From Tsukamurella sp. 8F (lineage in GTDB: Bacteria > Actinomycetota > Actinomycetes > Mycobacteriales > Mycobacteriaceae), in assembly GCF_029167375.1 (NCBI RefSeq), contig NZ_JARFTP010000005.1:175096-239095 (forward strand): a stretch of DNA of 64,000 nt, written 5' to 3'. Shown one piece after another: positions 25,882-35,515 of this stretch (the stretch's first letter is position 1; every line of letters starts with the position of its first letter). Position numbers and translations under genes: made by a program. A model generated the notes under the pieces. It ran no database searches. It was not told the origin of the DNA and saw only the letters and a program-made list of their open reading frames with translations.

Positions 25882-27168
25882 GTGCGCACCGGTTCCAGAC
25901 TCTTCGCTCGCGGCTCGTGGCCCGAGACGGCGCGGGTTGCAGATCTGCTGCGCACGGAGACCATCGGCGGATTCCTCCTGCTCGCAGGCGCCGTCGTCGC
26001 GCTGGCATGGGCGAACTCGCCGTGGCGGGCGGAATACACGCGGATCTCGGAGACTCGCGTGGGAAGCAGTTTCTGGGGTCTGCACCTCGACCTGACGCTG
26101 CATGACTGGGCGGCCGACGGACTGCTGGCGATCTTCTTCTTCGTCGTGGGCCTCGAACTCAAGCGGGAGTTCGTCGCCGGTGACCTGCGTGACCCGGCAC
26201 GAGCGGCGCTGCCGATCGCTGCCGCCGTCGGCGGGATGATCGCACCGGCGGCCCTGTTCGTGGCGATCACCGTCACCGGGGGCGGCGACGCGGCCGGGTG
26301 GGCCGTGCCCACCGCGACCGACATCGCTTTCGCGGTCGCCGTGCTCGCCGTCGTGTCGACGCACCTGCCGTCGGCGCTGCGAACCTTTCTGCTCACGCTG
26401 GCGGTGGTCGATGATCTGCTGGCTATCACCGTCATCGCGGTGTTCTACAGCGCCTCCCCGAACATGGCATTTCTTGCGCTCACGGTGGTCCCGCTCGCGC
26501 TGTTCGCCGTTTGTGTTCAGTGCCGGGTCCGGTCCTGGTGGGTGCTCGTGCCGCTCGCGGCGCTGACGTGGGTGTGCATGCACGAGAGTGGGATCCACGC
26601 CACGGTAGCGGGCGTGGCTCTGGGGTTCACGGTGCCGGTGCTGCGCAGTGACCGCGCCGGTGGGCCCCATGCCGGGCCCGGTCTGGCCGAACACCTCGAG
26701 CACCGGATCCGGCCCCTGTCCACCGGGGTGGCGGTGCCGGCGTTCGCGTTCTTCGCGGCGGGCGTGACGATCGGGGGTTTCCACGGGCTGGCGGAGGCGT
26801 TCGCGGACCCGGTGGCGATCGCCGTCGTCGTGGGTCTGGTGGTGGGAAAGCCCGTCGGGATATTCGGCACGACACGCGTGCTGGCCGCCGTCACTCGTGC
26901 ATCGCTGGACGCCAGTGTGGCCTGGATCGATGTGTTGGGTGTCGCGGTGCTCGCCGGCATCGGATTCACGGTGTCGCTGCTGATCGGGGAACTCGCGTAC
27001 GGATCGGAGCGCGGCGGCCACGTGACGGTCGCGGTGCTGATCGGTTCGTCGGTCGCGGCCGTGCTCGCAGCTGTTCTGCTGCGGGTGCGAAATGGGCACT
27101 ACCGTCGCATCGCCCGAGACGGGGAGCGCACCGGCGCGCAGCCGGAAGAGCCTCGACACAATCCCTGA
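25882..27168 (+). CDS. nhaA: Na+/H+ antiporter NhaA
   Basis: A 428-residue NhaA-family antiporter with about twelve membrane helices. The paired aspartates of the ion site are seen in [17 protein letters not shown]; other conserved elements are [45 protein letters not shown] and [17 protein letters not shown] at 25882 is preferred because GGGAG lies 6 bp upstream and it gives a sensible N-terminus; the frame extends to 25813. The protein exports Na+ (or Li+) in exchange for protons across the cytoplasmic membrane. Confidence 0.94.
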   Translation: MRTGSRLFARGSWPETARVADLLRTETIGGFLLLAGAVVALAWANSPWRAEYTRISETRVGSSFWGLHLDLTLHDWAADGLLAIFFFVVGLELKREFVAGDLRDPARAALPIAAAVGGMIAPAALFVAITVTGGGDAAGWAVPTATDIAFAVAVLAVVSTHLPSALRTFLLTLAVVDDLLAITVIAVFYSASPNMAFLALTVVPLALFAVCVQCRVRSWWVLVPLAALTWVCMHESGIHATVAGVALGFTVPVLRSDRAGGPHAGPGLAEHLEHRIRPLSTGVAVPAFAFFAAGVTIGGFHGLAEAFADPVAIAVVVGLVVGKPVGIFGTTRVLAAVTRASLDASVAWIDVLGVAVLAGIGFTVSLLIGELAYGSERGGHVTVAVLIGSSVAAVLAAVLLRVRNGHYRRIARDGERTGAQPEEPRHNP

Positions 27169-27267
27169 CGCGCTTCGACGCCTGCCGTTCTCCGCGGATC
27201 TCCGTAACTGGACGCCCGCAGACGTCGGCCCGCTCATCCGCCCCTGCACGGCGCCCACAGGGTGCTG

Positions 27268-28860
27268 CTATGGAAGCCGTCGGTAGAGCGCGCCGACGGC
27301 GGGACCGACCTGGATGCGTATCAGCGTGGGACCCGATGCGGCGAAGCCTCTCTCAACGGCCGCTACGGCGTCTCCCGCGGTGTCGGCCGTGACCGCCGCC
27401 GCGCCGAATCCCCTGGCGATCTGAGGAAGATCGACGCCCGGTAGGTCGAGGCCTGGCGCGTCCGGCACATCGAGCAGGTGCCCGAACGCCTTCATCGCCG
27501 CGTAGCCGCCGTTGTCGAGCACCACGAATACGACCGTCGCGTTGTGCCGGGCCGCGGTCCACAACGCCTGGATCGAATACAGACTCGCCCCATCGCCGAT
27601 CAGGCACAGTGTCGGTCGCCCGGGCTCGGCGATCGCCATTCCCACGGAGGCCGGCATGCCCCAGCCGAGACCGCCGCTCGCTGCGACATGGAAGTCCTGC
27701 CCGCCCCGAATGGGCAGGTGGTCGTGCATCGCGTTGCGGTGGGTCGGCGCCTCTTCGACGATCCGTGCGTGTGCGGGCAGCACCGCGGAGAGCGCGGCGA
27801 GTACCTCCTCCGGGGAGGGCGGCACCGCGTGAGCGGGAGTGCCCGGCCGGTCGAGGGCGGGCACCACTGCGGGGATCGCTCCTGCGCACAGCCGGGCGAG
27901 CGCTGCGAGTGCCGCGCCCGGCGGGACGACCAGTGACGTGCCGGCCAGCGCCCGCGCGGCCTCGCGCGGATCGTCGGTGATGTGCCACAGGGTTGTGCCG
28001 TCCGCGACCGCAGCCCCCTCCGACGGGACGTGGAATGTGAACACGGGGGCACCGGCGACCAGCACTACGTCGTGCGGGGCAAGGGTCGCGCGTACTCCGG
28101 CCGCGACGGGCGGCAGGAACCCGGCGAAGTGCCGTTCGTTCTCAGGGAACGGCGAACGGTCCGCCAGCGGCGCCACGTAGACCCGGGCCCCGACGCTGCC
28201 GGCGAGTGCCACGGCGGCGCCGGCGTCGTCGGGCCGGATCCGGCCGCCGAGCACCAGCGCGGGTCTGCGTGCATCCGTCAGGTCCGCGGCGACGGCGGCA
28301 AGGGCGTCGTCGGCGGGTGCGACGGCCCGAGTCGTGCGGCGTGGCGCGACCTCGCGGCCGGTGGCATCCCAGTCGTCCTCGGGGACCGAGACGAACACGG
28401 GGCCGGCGGGTGACGCGGCCGCGAGGTCCATCGCCTGCGCGATCATCTCCGGAACATCCTGCGCCTGTGCAGGTTCCACGGCGTCTTTGACGTAGGGCCT
28501 CGGGAACGAGGCGGCGTCGCGGGCGTGCAGATAGGGAGCGTGCGGAAGCAGCGAGCGGGACTGCTGGCCTGCGAGCACCACCAGTGGCGTGCCGTTCCGC
28601 TCGGCCGTATACAGGCTTCCGAGCGCGTTCCCGAGGCCGGACGCGCTGTGCACCATAGCGATCCCCACGCCGCCCGCCACCCGCGCGTGACCGTCGGCCA
28701 TCGCCACGACGGAAGCCTCCTGCAGCCCCACCACGTAGGTCAGCCCGTCGGGGAGATCGCGGAAGAAGCGCATCTCCGTCGAGCCCGGGTTGCCGTACAC
28801 GTGCGTGACGCCACGGTCGGTCAGCAGGCCGTGCACGATCTCCCGTACCGGCCGGCTCAT
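27268..28860 (-). CDS. mdlC: Benzoylformate decarboxylase (ThDP enzyme)
   Basis: A 530-residue thiamin diphosphate enzyme converting benzoylformate to benzaldehyde and CO2. Residues matching the catalytic set of Pseudomonas putida MdlC are visible: Ser27 in NPGSTE, Glu48 in VGLQEAS, His71 in MVHSASGLGNALG, and a histidine in VFTFHVP at about the place of His281. The stretch LAGQQSRSLL and PRPYVKDAVEPA also matches BFD better than acetolactate synthase. The ThDP/Mg motif is GDGASLYSIQALWTAARHN ending in DNGGY. The ATG overlaps the stop of the FMN dehydrogenase (ATGA), consistent with a mandelate-type pathway. Other alpha-ketoacid substrates remain possible. Confidence 0.88.
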   Translation of the reverse strand: MSRPVREIVHGLLTDRGVTHVYGNPGSTEMRFFRDLPDGLTYVVGLQEASVVAMADGHARVAGGVGIAMVHSASGLGNALGSLYTAERNGTPLVVLAGQQSRSLLPHAPYLHARDAASFPRPYVKDAVEPAQAQDVPEMIAQAMDLAAASPAGPVFVSVPEDDWDATGREVAPRRTTRAVAPADDALAAVAADLTDARRPALVLGGRIRPDDAGAAVALAGSVGARVYVAPLADRSPFPENERHFAGFLPPVAAGVRATLAPHDVVLVAGAPVFTFHVPSEGAAVADGTTLWHITDDPREAARALAGTSLVVPPGAALAALARLCAGAIPAVVPALDRPGTPAHAVPPSPEEVLAALSAVLPAHARIVEEAPTHRNAMHDHLPIRGGQDFHVAASGGLGWGMPASVGMAIAEPGRPTLCLIGDGASLYSIQALWTAARHNATVVFVVLDNGGYAAMKAFGHLLDVPDAPGLDLPGVDLPQIARGFGAAAVTADTAGDAVAAVERGFAASGPTLIRIQVGPAVGALYRRLP

Positions 28861-30014
28861 GGCGTTGCGCCGACCGTGGAGCGCACCATATCCGGCGTCA
28901 GGGCGGCGGTCGACCCGACGCCCATCAGTGCGAGCGTGCGGTCGACCTCGTCCCGCAGGATCTCCACGATCCGGGTCACCCCGGTCTCGCCGCCCACGGC
29001 CAGGCCGTACATCCACGGCCGGCCTATCAGGACCGCCCGGGCGCCGAGCGCCACCGCCATGACGACATCGGTCCCACGGCGGACTCCGCCGTCCATCAAC
29101 ACCGTCGCCTCATGGCCGACCGCCGCGACGACCCCCGGCAAAGCGTCCAGTGAAGCAGGAACCGCATCCGCCTGGCGTCCACCGTGATTGGAGACGATCA
29201 CGCCATCGGCACCGCACTGCACAGCTCGGCGTGCGTCGGCCGCGCCGAGGACGCCCTTCACGAGTAGCGGGCCGTCCCAGTAGTCGCGCACGCGGCGCAG
29301 GTCCTCCCAGGAGTACGCGGCGTTGAGCAGATCCAGGTTCAGCTGCGCCAACGACGACGCGGACGACCCACGGTCCTCCCGCAGGCCGACGAGGTGCGCC
29401 ATCGTCAGGCGCGGTCCTGCAGCCAGCCCCAGGGCCCAACGTGGATGCCGCACAACATCGAACGCCGTGCGCGGCGTGATCTTGACCGGTACGGTCATGC
29501 CGTTGCGGTAGTCCCGCTCGCGAGCGCCTGTCACCGGGACGTCGAGGGTGACCACGAGCGTCGTGCAACCGGCGAGTCTCGCCCGGTCTATGAGGACGCG
29601 TGTGAGATCCCAGTCGCCCCAGGGGTACAGCTGGAACCACGGTGGCACGTCGCAACCGGCGGCGACCTCGTCGACCGGTACCGATGCCGCGGAGCTGACG
29701 ACGGACTGCGTGCCGGCCGCGCGGGCACCGCGGGCGGCGGCGAGCTCGCCACCGCGTCCGGCGAGCCGGGAGAGACCCGTCGGCGCCAGCAGCACCGGCG
29801 TCGCCAGCTTCTCCCCGAACAGGATGGTCTCCTGCGTGCGGCGGGCGGACCCGGACAGCAGGCGTGGTGTGAGTGTGCGGCGGGTGAAGGCGGCGCGGTT
29901 CGCGCGTAGCGTCCGCTCGTCCTCAGCGCCGCCGTCGATGAAGTCGAAGACCATGCGGGGCAATCGCTTCCGTGCTGCCGTCCGATATCCGTCGACGTTG
30001 ATCCTCGTGCTCAT
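28857..30014 (-). CDS. mdlB: FMN-dependent alpha-hydroxy acid dehydrogenase, probably mandelate
   Basis: A 385-residue enzyme of the glycolate oxidase/L-lactate dehydrogenase/mandelate dehydrogenase family. N-terminal MVFDFIDGGAEDERTLRANR, the catalytic SNHGGRQ (His277, Arg280), the flavin lysine in LLVKGVLG and MDGGVRRGTDV are all in place. It lacks a clear membrane-binding insert. On its own it could be a lactate dehydrogenase, but overlap with a benzoylformate decarboxylase on one side and an aromatic-acid-type MFS carrier on the other argues for (S)-mandelate or a substituted mandelate. Both junctions are 4-bp ATGA overlaps. Confidence 0.87.
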   Translation of the reverse strand: MSTRINVDGYRTAARKRLPRMVFDFIDGGAEDERTLRANRAAFTRRTLTPRLLSGSARRTQETILFGEKLATPVLLAPTGLSRLAGRGGELAAARGARAAGTQSVVSSAASVPVDEVAAGCDVPPWFQLYPWGDWDLTRVLIDRARLAGCTTLVVTLDVPVTGARERDYRNGMTVPVKITPRTAFDVVRHPRWALGLAAGPRLTMAHLVGLREDRGSSASSLAQLNLDLLNAAYSWEDLRRVRDYWDGPLLVKGVLGAADARRAVQCGADGVIVSNHGGRQADAVPASLDALPGVVAAVGHEATVLMDGGVRRGTDVVMAVALGARAVLIGRPWMYGLAVGGETGVTRIVEILRDEVDRTLALMGVGSTAALTPDMVRSTVGATP

Positions 30015-31318
30015 CACTCCTCCTCGCGGACGGAGGCGGGCGTCGCGGGGATAGCAAGCAGCACCATTGCGCATGCGGCGGAGCAGAGCGCGAAGAACAG
30101 GAAACCGATGCGAGCCTCCAGGTGCCCCACGATCCAGCCGATCGCGATCGGACCGACGACGGTGCCGAGCCGTCCCGCGCCGAGCGACCACCCGAGCGCA
30201 CGGGCGCGGCTCGCGGCCGGATAGGAGCGGCCGACGTAGCGGTTGATGAGGATCTGACCGCCGTGGCCGCCGACGCCGGCAAGGGCCATCGCCGCCAGCA
30301 GCGGGGGCTGCGGCATCTTGACGAGCAGCACCAGAAGCGCGACCGTGAGTATGGAGTAGGTACCCACCAGGACGGGCCTCGGCCCGTAACGATCGGTAGC
30401 GACCGCGATCACGATCGATCCCGCGATGGCACCGACGTTGAGCACGAGCAGGAACGTCAGCGCCGAGCCGAGGTCGTAGTCCATCTTGCGCATGATGCCG
30501 GGGATCCAGGTGCCCAGGCCGAACCACGTCAGTAGCCCGAAGAATGTGGCGACCGCGAACATGATCGACGCGAGCCGATAGCCGGCGCCGAAGATGCGCT
30601 GCTCGTCGCGCGGGCCGGCGTGCGCCGCCGCGTGTGCCTCGCCGTCGGTATCGAGGCCGAGCCGTGCCCGCAGTTCGGCGGCCCGCTCGGTGCGGCCGCT
30701 GCGTTCGAGGAACGTGAGCGACTCGGGAAGCTTGGCGACGATGAAGGGGAGTACGACGACGGCGGGCGCGAGAGCGATCCAGAACACCCAGCGCCAGCCG
30801 TGAGACGGGATCAGGATCATGCCCGACAGCGCCGCCAGGACACCGCCGACCGGGACGCCCGACAGCATCAGGGTGTACGACAGCGTGCGGTGGCGCGCCG
30901 ACGCGTATTCCAGCGTCAGCGCGGAGGTCGACGGCACGATGGCGCCGATCCCGATACCGGCCAGGAAGCGCAGGACGCCGAGTTGCGATGGCCCTTCGGA
31001 GAAGCCGCAGAGCATCGTGAAGATGGAGAACACCACGAGCGAACCGATCGCGACGGGGCGGCGGCCGTACCGGTCGGACAGCCAACCGGAACTCAACGCG
31101 CCGACGGTGGCGCCGACGAACGCGGCTGCTGCGACGAGGCCCACGTTACCGGGGGTGTACCCGGCCGCCTCGTCCTTGAGAAGCTCCGGCAGGACGCTGC
31201 CGAACGAGATGAGGTCGTAGCCCTCGAGCACGACCAGTCCCCAGCATATGGCGGTCACGAGGATGGATACGCGGGACGCGGCGGCTGCGCGGCTCTCGCG
31301 TGGTGCGGCTCTGGTCAT
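30014..31318 (-). CDS. MFS transporter of the aromatic acid:H+ symporter (AAHS) type
   Basis: A 434-residue twelve-helix MFS permease. The first helix EGYDLISFGSVLPELL is the characteristic AAHS pattern with an acidic residue used for proton coupling, and motif A is SSGWLSDRYGRRPVAIG. The half-repeat loop ATDRYGPRPVL is also present. It is the first gene of the operon and would bring in the aromatic hydroxy acid used by the two downstream enzymes. A dedicated regulator is not adjacent: the divergent neighbour is a HAD hydrolase, 80 bp away. Confidence 0.9.
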   Translation of the reverse strand: MTRAAPRESRAAAASRVSILVTAICWGLVVLEGYDLISFGSVLPELLKDEAAGYTPGNVGLVAAAAFVGATVGALSSGWLSDRYGRRPVAIGSLVVFSIFTMLCGFSEGPSQLGVLRFLAGIGIGAIVPSTSALTLEYASARHRTLSYTLMLSGVPVGGVLAALSGMILIPSHGWRWVFWIALAPAVVVLPFIVAKLPESLTFLERSGRTERAAELRARLGLDTDGEAHAAAHAGPRDEQRIFGAGYRLASIMFAVATFFGLLTWFGLGTWIPGIMRKMDYDLGSALTFLLVLNVGAIAGSIVIAVATDRYGPRPVLVGTYSILTVALLVLLVKMPQPPLLAAMALAGVGGHGGQILINRYVGRSYPAASRARALGWSLGAGRLGTVVGPIAIGWIVGHLEARIGFLFFALCSAACAMVLLAIPATPASVREEE

Positions 31319-31398
31319 TCCGAGAGTGTGATCCGTGTCGCCCCGGCCGACCGCGTCGATTCTGGCTGCCGGAATATATGAGGTGCTAGGTTCTGGCC

Positions 31399-32073
31399 GT
31401 GGCGGTGGAGCGGCTGATCCTGTGGGACTTGGACCGAACGTTGTTGGAGGCGTACGGCTTCGGCCAGGCGATCATGGGCCAGGCGTTCCTCCGGCTGTAC
31501 GGGGTGCCGGCGCCTGACGGCGTCCCGACGGCGGGGCGCACGGACAAGTCGATCCTTCGCGACATGCTCGCCCTACTGGGGCGCGACGAGAGCGAGCAGC
31601 CACGTGTCCAGGCCCTGGTCGGCGAACTCGCGCGCGAGGGCGTCGTCGACCCCGTAGGCGTACGTGCCCTGCCCGGCGCGGCCGCTGCCGTCGCCGCGGC
31701 GGCCGGCCCGACGGTGCTGCAGTCGGTCCTCACCGGGAACCTCGAGGCGATCGGACGACTCAAGCTGTCGGCCGTCGGGGCCCGCGGTCTCGACCTCGAC
31801 GTGGCCGCGTTCGGCGACGACCACACCTACCGGCCGGATCTCGTCGACGTGGCCCGTGAGCGGCTGGCGAGCCGATACGGCGCGAGTCTGGAACCCGACC
31901 GGATCCTCATCGTCGGGGATACGCCGCTCGACGTGGAGGCCGCGCTGGTGAACGGCGCCGTCGCGGTGGGTGTCGCGACCGGCTCGTACTCCACCGACGA
32001 TCTCCGTGCCGCCGGAGCGCACGTAGTGCTGCCCGATCTCACCGATCCGCGTGAGCTTCTCGCGGCCCTCTGA
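31399..32073 (+). CDS. HAD-superfamily hydrolase (phosphoglycolate phosphatase-like)
   Basis: A 224-residue HAD phosphatase. Motif I is LWDLDRTLLE with the two catalytic aspartates, motif II is SVLTGNL, motif III is a basic residue in the AFGDDHTYRPDLVD region, and motif IV is ILIVGDTPLDVEAAL. A helical cap (about residues 18-90) marks subfamily I (Gph/PGMB type). It starts at GTG. Probably a small-molecule phosphatase; the substrate is unknown. It is divergent from the mandelate-type operon. Confidence 0.88.
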   Translation: MAVERLILWDLDRTLLEAYGFGQAIMGQAFLRLYGVPAPDGVPTAGRTDKSILRDMLALLGRDESEQPRVQALVGELAREGVVDPVGVRALPGAAAAVAAAAGPTVLQSVLTGNLEAIGRLKLSAVGARGLDLDVAAFGDDHTYRPDLVDVARERLASRYGASLEPDRILIVGDTPLDVEAALVNGAVAVGVATGSYSTDDLRAAGAHVVLPDLTDPRELLAAL

Positions 32074-32084
32074 GCAGAGTCGGT

Positions 32085-32231
32085 TCAGATGACGGTGGGC
32101 GCCAGCGCCATCCGGAGCGTGAACACGTCTCCGCCGCGCACCCAGAGGAAGTCCGGCGGCGCCGACTCGGCCGCGATGTTCGACCCGTCAGAGCTCACGT
32201 GGGTCGAGGTCGACGAACCGACTCGCCCCAT
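32085..32231 (-). CDS. Possible small ORF, 48 residues
   Basis: An uncharacterised frame starting at ATG 32231, preceded by GAAGGTGGTG that could serve as ribosome site. Nearly every third codon position is G or C, as in real genes of this genome, and the C-terminal half (FLWVRGGDVFTLRMALAP) is hydrophobic-alternating. The gap between the HAD gene and tRNA-Gly has no other content. It could equally be a remnant or chance frame, since high GC keeps frames open. No family recognised. Confidence 0.3.
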   Translation of the reverse strand: MGRVGSSTSTHVSSDGSNIAAESAPPDFLWVRGGDVFTLRMALAPTVI

Positions 32232-32291
32232 CACCACCTTCAGCGGTTGGCGGGTTCGGAGATCGGTCGTGGCTCAGACCCGACCTTGTAA

Positions 32292-32326
32292 TAACGAGAC
32301 CCCCTGCGGCGCAGGGGGTCTCGTTA
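32292..32326 (-). terminator. Intrinsic terminator after tRNA-Gly
   Basis: A perfect 16-bp stem (TAACGAGACCCCCTGC with its complement) closed by a GGC triloop. On the minus strand it starts 3 bases after the tRNA 3' end and is followed by a short T-containing stretch (TTATTACA), so it should end the tRNA transcript. Confidence 0.88.
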
Positions 32327-32329
32327 CGG

Positions 32330-32400
32330 AGCCGATGACGGGAATCGAACCCGCGCTACCTGCTTGGGAAGCAGGAGTTCTACCATTGAACTACATCGGC
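32330..32400 (-). tRNA. tRNA-Gly (anticodon CCC)
   Basis: A 71-nt cloverleaf: acceptor stem GCCGATG/CATCGGC, D-arm GTTC-AATGGTA-GAAC, anticodon stem CCTGC/GCAGG enclosing TTCCCAA with anticodon CCC, and T-arm GCGGG-TTCGATT-CCCGT. The discriminator is T and the 3' CCA is not encoded (genomic CCG). It reads GGG glycine codons. Confidence 0.96.
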
Positions 32401-32489
32401 AGAGCCGCCCGGGAACTCCCGAACGCGCGGCCAGAAGCATAACACGGCGAGCGGGAAGCGTATCGGCGCCGCCGGCGTTACAACCTAGC

Positions 32490-33311
32490 GTGACTGCACA
32501 CCTTGGACGCATCGGCATCTGGACCCATCACTCGACACTCACCCCGCAGCTTGCGATCGAGGGGGAGCGCCTCGGCTACGGCGCGATCTGGGCGGGCGGC
32601 TCGCCCTCCGGCGACCTCGGCTTCGTCGACGAGGCCCTCGCCGCCACGGATTCGCTGGTGATCGCCACCGGCATCGTCAACATCTGGCAGGACGACCCGG
32701 CGACCGTCGCGGCTTCGCACCGGCGCATCGTGGACCGCTTCCCTGGGCGCTTCCTGCTGGGTATCGGCGCCGGCCACCGCGAGGCGACGCAGGAGTACGT
32801 CAAGCCGTACGAAGCGCTCGTCGCCTATCTGGACGGCCTCGACGCTGCCGGCGTCCCCGCCGATGAGCGAGTACTCGCCGCGCTCGGTCCCCGGGTGCTG
32901 CGCCTCGCCGCGGCCCGCACGGCCGGCGCGCACCCCTACCTGACAACCCCGCAACACACGCGCGAGGCGCGAGAGATCCTCGGGAAGGGTGTGCTTCTCG
33001 TTCCCGAGCAGAAGGTCGTCCTCGAGACCGACGCGGTTCGCGCGCGGGAGATCGCGCGACCCACCGTCGAGTTCTACCTCGGCCTACAGAATTACCGCGC
33101 CAACCTGCTCCGCCTCGGTTTCACGGAGGAGGACCTCGAGGGTGAGGGGAGTGACCGCCTCATCGACGCGCTCGCGCTGCACGGCGACGTGGACACCGTC
33201 GCCACCGGACTGCGCGAGCACCTCGACGCCGGTGCCGACCAGGTCGTGATCCAGGTGCTCGGCGACGATCCGTCCGCGGGCTATCGGGCGCTCGCGGCCG
33301 CTCTGAAGTAG
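32490..33311 (+). CDS. Luciferase-like F420-type oxidoreductase (small LLM)
   Basis: A 273-residue LLM-class protein of the short group seen mostly in mycobacteria and relatives. Typical are [13 protein letters not shown] at the start, [39 protein letters not shown] and [16 protein letters not shown]420 use is inferred from the family. The start is a GTG at 32490; the longer frame from 32364 would overlap the tRNA. dcd follows 20 bp downstream on the same strand. Confidence 0.85.
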   Translation: MTAHLGRIGIWTHHSTLTPQLAIEGERLGYGAIWAGGSPSGDLGFVDEALAATDSLVIATGIVNIWQDDPATVAASHRRIVDRFPGRFLLGIGAGHREATQEYVKPYEALVAYLDGLDAAGVPADERVLAALGPRVLRLAAARTAGAHPYLTTPQHTREAREILGKGVLLVPEQKVVLETDAVRAREIARPTVEFYLGLQNYRANLLRLGFTEEDLEGEGSDRLIDALALHGDVDTVATGLREHLDAGADQVVIQVLGDDPSAGYRALAAALK

Positions 33312-33331
33312 CCGCCGGTTACCCTGACCGG

Positions 33332-33898
33332 GTGCTGCTCTCCGATCGCGACATCCGCGCCCAGCTCGAGTCGGGGCGCCTCGGAATCGACCCGTTCGAC
33401 GCGGCGATGGTCCAGCCGTCCAGCGTGGACGTCCGCCTCGACGGGTTGTTCCGGGTGTTCAACAACAACCGGTACACCCACATCGACCCGCGCGAGCGGC
33501 AGGACGAGCTGACCAGCCTCGTCGAACCCGGTGAGGGTGAGCCGTTCGTCCTACACCCCGGCGAGTTCGTGCTCGGCTCGACTCTGGAGGTCTGCAGCCT
33601 GCCCGACGACCTCGCCGGGCGGCTCGAAGGCAAGTCGTCGCTTGGGCGGCTCGGCCTGCTCACGCACTCGACTGCGGGGTTCATCGACCCGGGCTTCTCT
33701 GGTCACATCACGCTGGAGCTCTCCAACGTGGCCAACCTGCCGATCACGCTGTGGCCGGGCATGAAGATCGGGCAGCTCTGCCTGTTCCGGCTCTCCAGCC
33801 CCGCGGAGCATCCGTATGGCAGCGCGTCTGTCGGGTCCAAGTACCAGGGCCAGCGCGGACCGACGCCGTCGAAGGCGTACCTGAACTTCCAGAAGTAG
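33332..33898 (+). CDS. dcd: dCTP deaminase (probably bifunctional dCTP deaminase/dUTPase)
   Basis: A 188-residue homotrimeric enzyme. Conserved elements are [39 protein letters not shown] and the catalytic [19 protein letters not shown] region with the glutamate in LEL, plus [11 protein letters not shown]. The M. tuberculosis homologue carries out both dCTP deamination and dUTP hydrolysis to dUMP; whether this one does depends on side chains I cannot decide. The start is GTG. The 3' end abuts the convergent YibE/F-like gene without any gap. Confidence 0.95.
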   Translation: MLLSDRDIRAQLESGRLGIDPFDAAMVQPSSVDVRLDGLFRVFNNNRYTHIDPRERQDELTSLVEPGEGEPFVLHPGEFVLGSTLEVCSLPDDLAGRLEGKSSLGRLGLLTHSTAGFIDPGFSGHITLELSNVANLPITLWPGMKIGQLCLFRLSSPAEHPYGSASVGSKYQGQRGPTPSKAYLNFQK

Positions 33899-35515
33899 TC
33901 AGTCCGGCATCGAGTGCCGTCCGCCGCGGGGCGGTTCCGGAGCGGGCTGGGGCGACCGGGGTCGCGGCGCCGTCCTCGGCGTGGGCGCAGGCGGTTGCGC
34001 GGCGCGCGATGCCGGTGCCTGCGGCTGGGGCGCGGAGGGGCGCTTACGCAGCGGGACCGACGACACGTCCTGCCCGGGGTGCGAGTGCGCGTAGCGATCG
34101 ACGGCTGCCTCGCTCACGGCGCTGTGCCTGGGCTTCGCCAGCAGTACCGCTATTGCCGTGGTCAACGGGACCGACAGTGCGAGCCCGATCCCGCCGACGA
34201 ACGAGCGCACGAGCTCGATGGCAACGGCGTCTGACGTCAGCACCTCGCCCAGCGGCCGCCCGGCCACCGAGAACAGCAGCAGCAGCGGCAGAGCGGAGCC
34301 CACGTACGCGAAGACGAGGGTGTACACCGTCGACGCGATGTGGTCACGGCCTACCCGCATCGCGGAGAAGAACGTCCGCCGTCGCGACGCCTTCGGCGAC
34401 AGCCGCGCCAGCTCGAACACCGCCGACGCCTGCGTGATGGTCACGTCGTTGAGCACACCCAATGCGCCGATGACGAAGCCCGCCAACAGGATTCCCGATA
34501 TGGACACCGACGACGCGTAGGCCTGGAGGTTGGCCGTGTCGTCGCTGCTGAGACCCGTGACCTTGGTGGTGGTCACCGCGAGCCAAGACAGCAGTGCGCA
34601 CAGCGCAAGCGCTGACAGGGTGCCGAGTAGGGCGGATGAGGTCCGCAGCGACAGCCCGTGCGCGAGGTACAGCACGGCGAACAGGATCGCCGCGGACGAC
34701 ACCAACGCGACCCACACGGCGGAGTTCCCCTGCAGGATCGAGGGCAGTGCGAAGCCGACCACCACGATCCCGGCGATCGCCAACCCGATCAGGGCGCGCA
34801 ACCCACGCCACAGCGCGACGGCGACCACGACCGCCGCGAACAGCAGCCCCCACACCCACAGGGACACGCCCCGGGCGTAGTCGTAGAACGAATATGCCGG
34901 TGCCACGCCGTTCTGCGCCGGCGTGTACCCCATGACGATCCTGGTACCCGGCCCGAGGTCGGGTTGCCCGGCGCCGGGCGTGGCGGGTTTGGTCTCGTCG
35001 ACGCCGCTCGTGGTCGCCACACCGGGCGTCGTCGAACTCGCGACGCGCAGAGTGCCGATGGAGAACTGCGTCCACGCACCGGCGTCTGGTCCGGACGTGA
35101 TCTTGACCGTGCTGTTCAGACAGCCGCCCGCGGTATCCGGGGTGAGCGACGGCTCGCTGCTCGCCAAGGTGCCGTTCGAGCGCGCGGTGAAGTCGCACTT
35201 ACCGAGAACGGTGTGTTCGACCGTCCCCTTCGCCGTCGGCGACGAGCCCGGAACGTCGGGCAGGGACACCCGGAGGTGCGACGGCCACAGCACGACCGCG
35301 CCGACGACGACTGCTACAGCTACCGCGCCCAGGATCCCGACGACGGCGCGCGTCGCCCAGCGACCCAGTGCGACGGGGCCGAGATCGTGACTGTGCACGT
35401 GCGGTTCGTCGTCATGATCGTGCGCCGCGCTGTGCGCGTGGGCGACGACGTGCCGGTCTTCGCGGTGCGGCGGCTCGGTGTTCACGCGAACGACCCTACC
35501 GACGATCCGGGTCAT
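33899..35515 (-). CDS. YibE/F-like membrane protein with His-rich N-terminus and Pro-rich tail
   Basis: A 538-residue multi-spanning protein of the YibE/F family. Residues 1-45 are hydrophilic with nine histidines (AHAHSAAHDHDD, PHVHSHD). One helix follows (about 55-75), then an extracellular domain (to about residue 215), then seven or so helices with the family motif GALGVLNDVTITQASAVFEL. A Pro/Ala-rich cytoplasmic tail of about 60 residues ends the protein. ATG 35515 overlaps the TetR stop (ATGA); a GTG at 35482 with GGTAGGG upstream is an alternative that would remove part of this N-terminus but keep most histidines. Function in general unknown. Confidence 0.82.
   Translation of the reverse strand: MTRIVGRVVRVNTEPPHREDRHVVAHAHSAAHDHDDEPHVHSHDLGPVALGRWATRAVVGILGAVAVAVVVGAVVLWPSHLRVSLPDVPGSSPTAKGTVEHTVLGKCDFTARSNGTLASSEPSLTPDTAGGCLNSTVKITSGPDAGAWTQFSIGTLRVASSTTPGVATTSGVDETKPATPGAGQPDLGPGTRIVMGYTPAQNGVAPAYSFYDYARGVSLWVWGLLFAAVVVAVALWRGLRALIGLAIAGIVVVGFALPSILQGNSAVWVALVSSAAILFAVLYLAHGLSLRTSSALLGTLSALALCALLSWLAVTTTKVTGLSSDDTANLQAYASSVSISGILLAGFVIGALGVLNDVTITQASAVFELARLSPKASRRRTFFSAMRVGRDHIASTVYTLVFAYVGSALPLLLLFSVAGRPLGEVLTSDAVAIELVRSFVGGIGLALSVPLTTAIAVLLAKPRHSAVSEAAVDRYAHSHPGQDVSSVPLRKRPSAPQPQAPASRAAQPPAPTPRTAPRPRSPQPAPEPPRGGRHSMPD

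Noticed and set aside
25792..27258. Long open frame antisense to nhaA
   Set aside because: Arg/His/Asp-rich shadow with no domain; the opposite strand encodes a full NhaA with all motifs.
32089..32442. Plus-strand frame running through tRNA-Gly
   Set aside because: It overlaps a well-supported tRNA and terminator, so it cannot be a normal gene.
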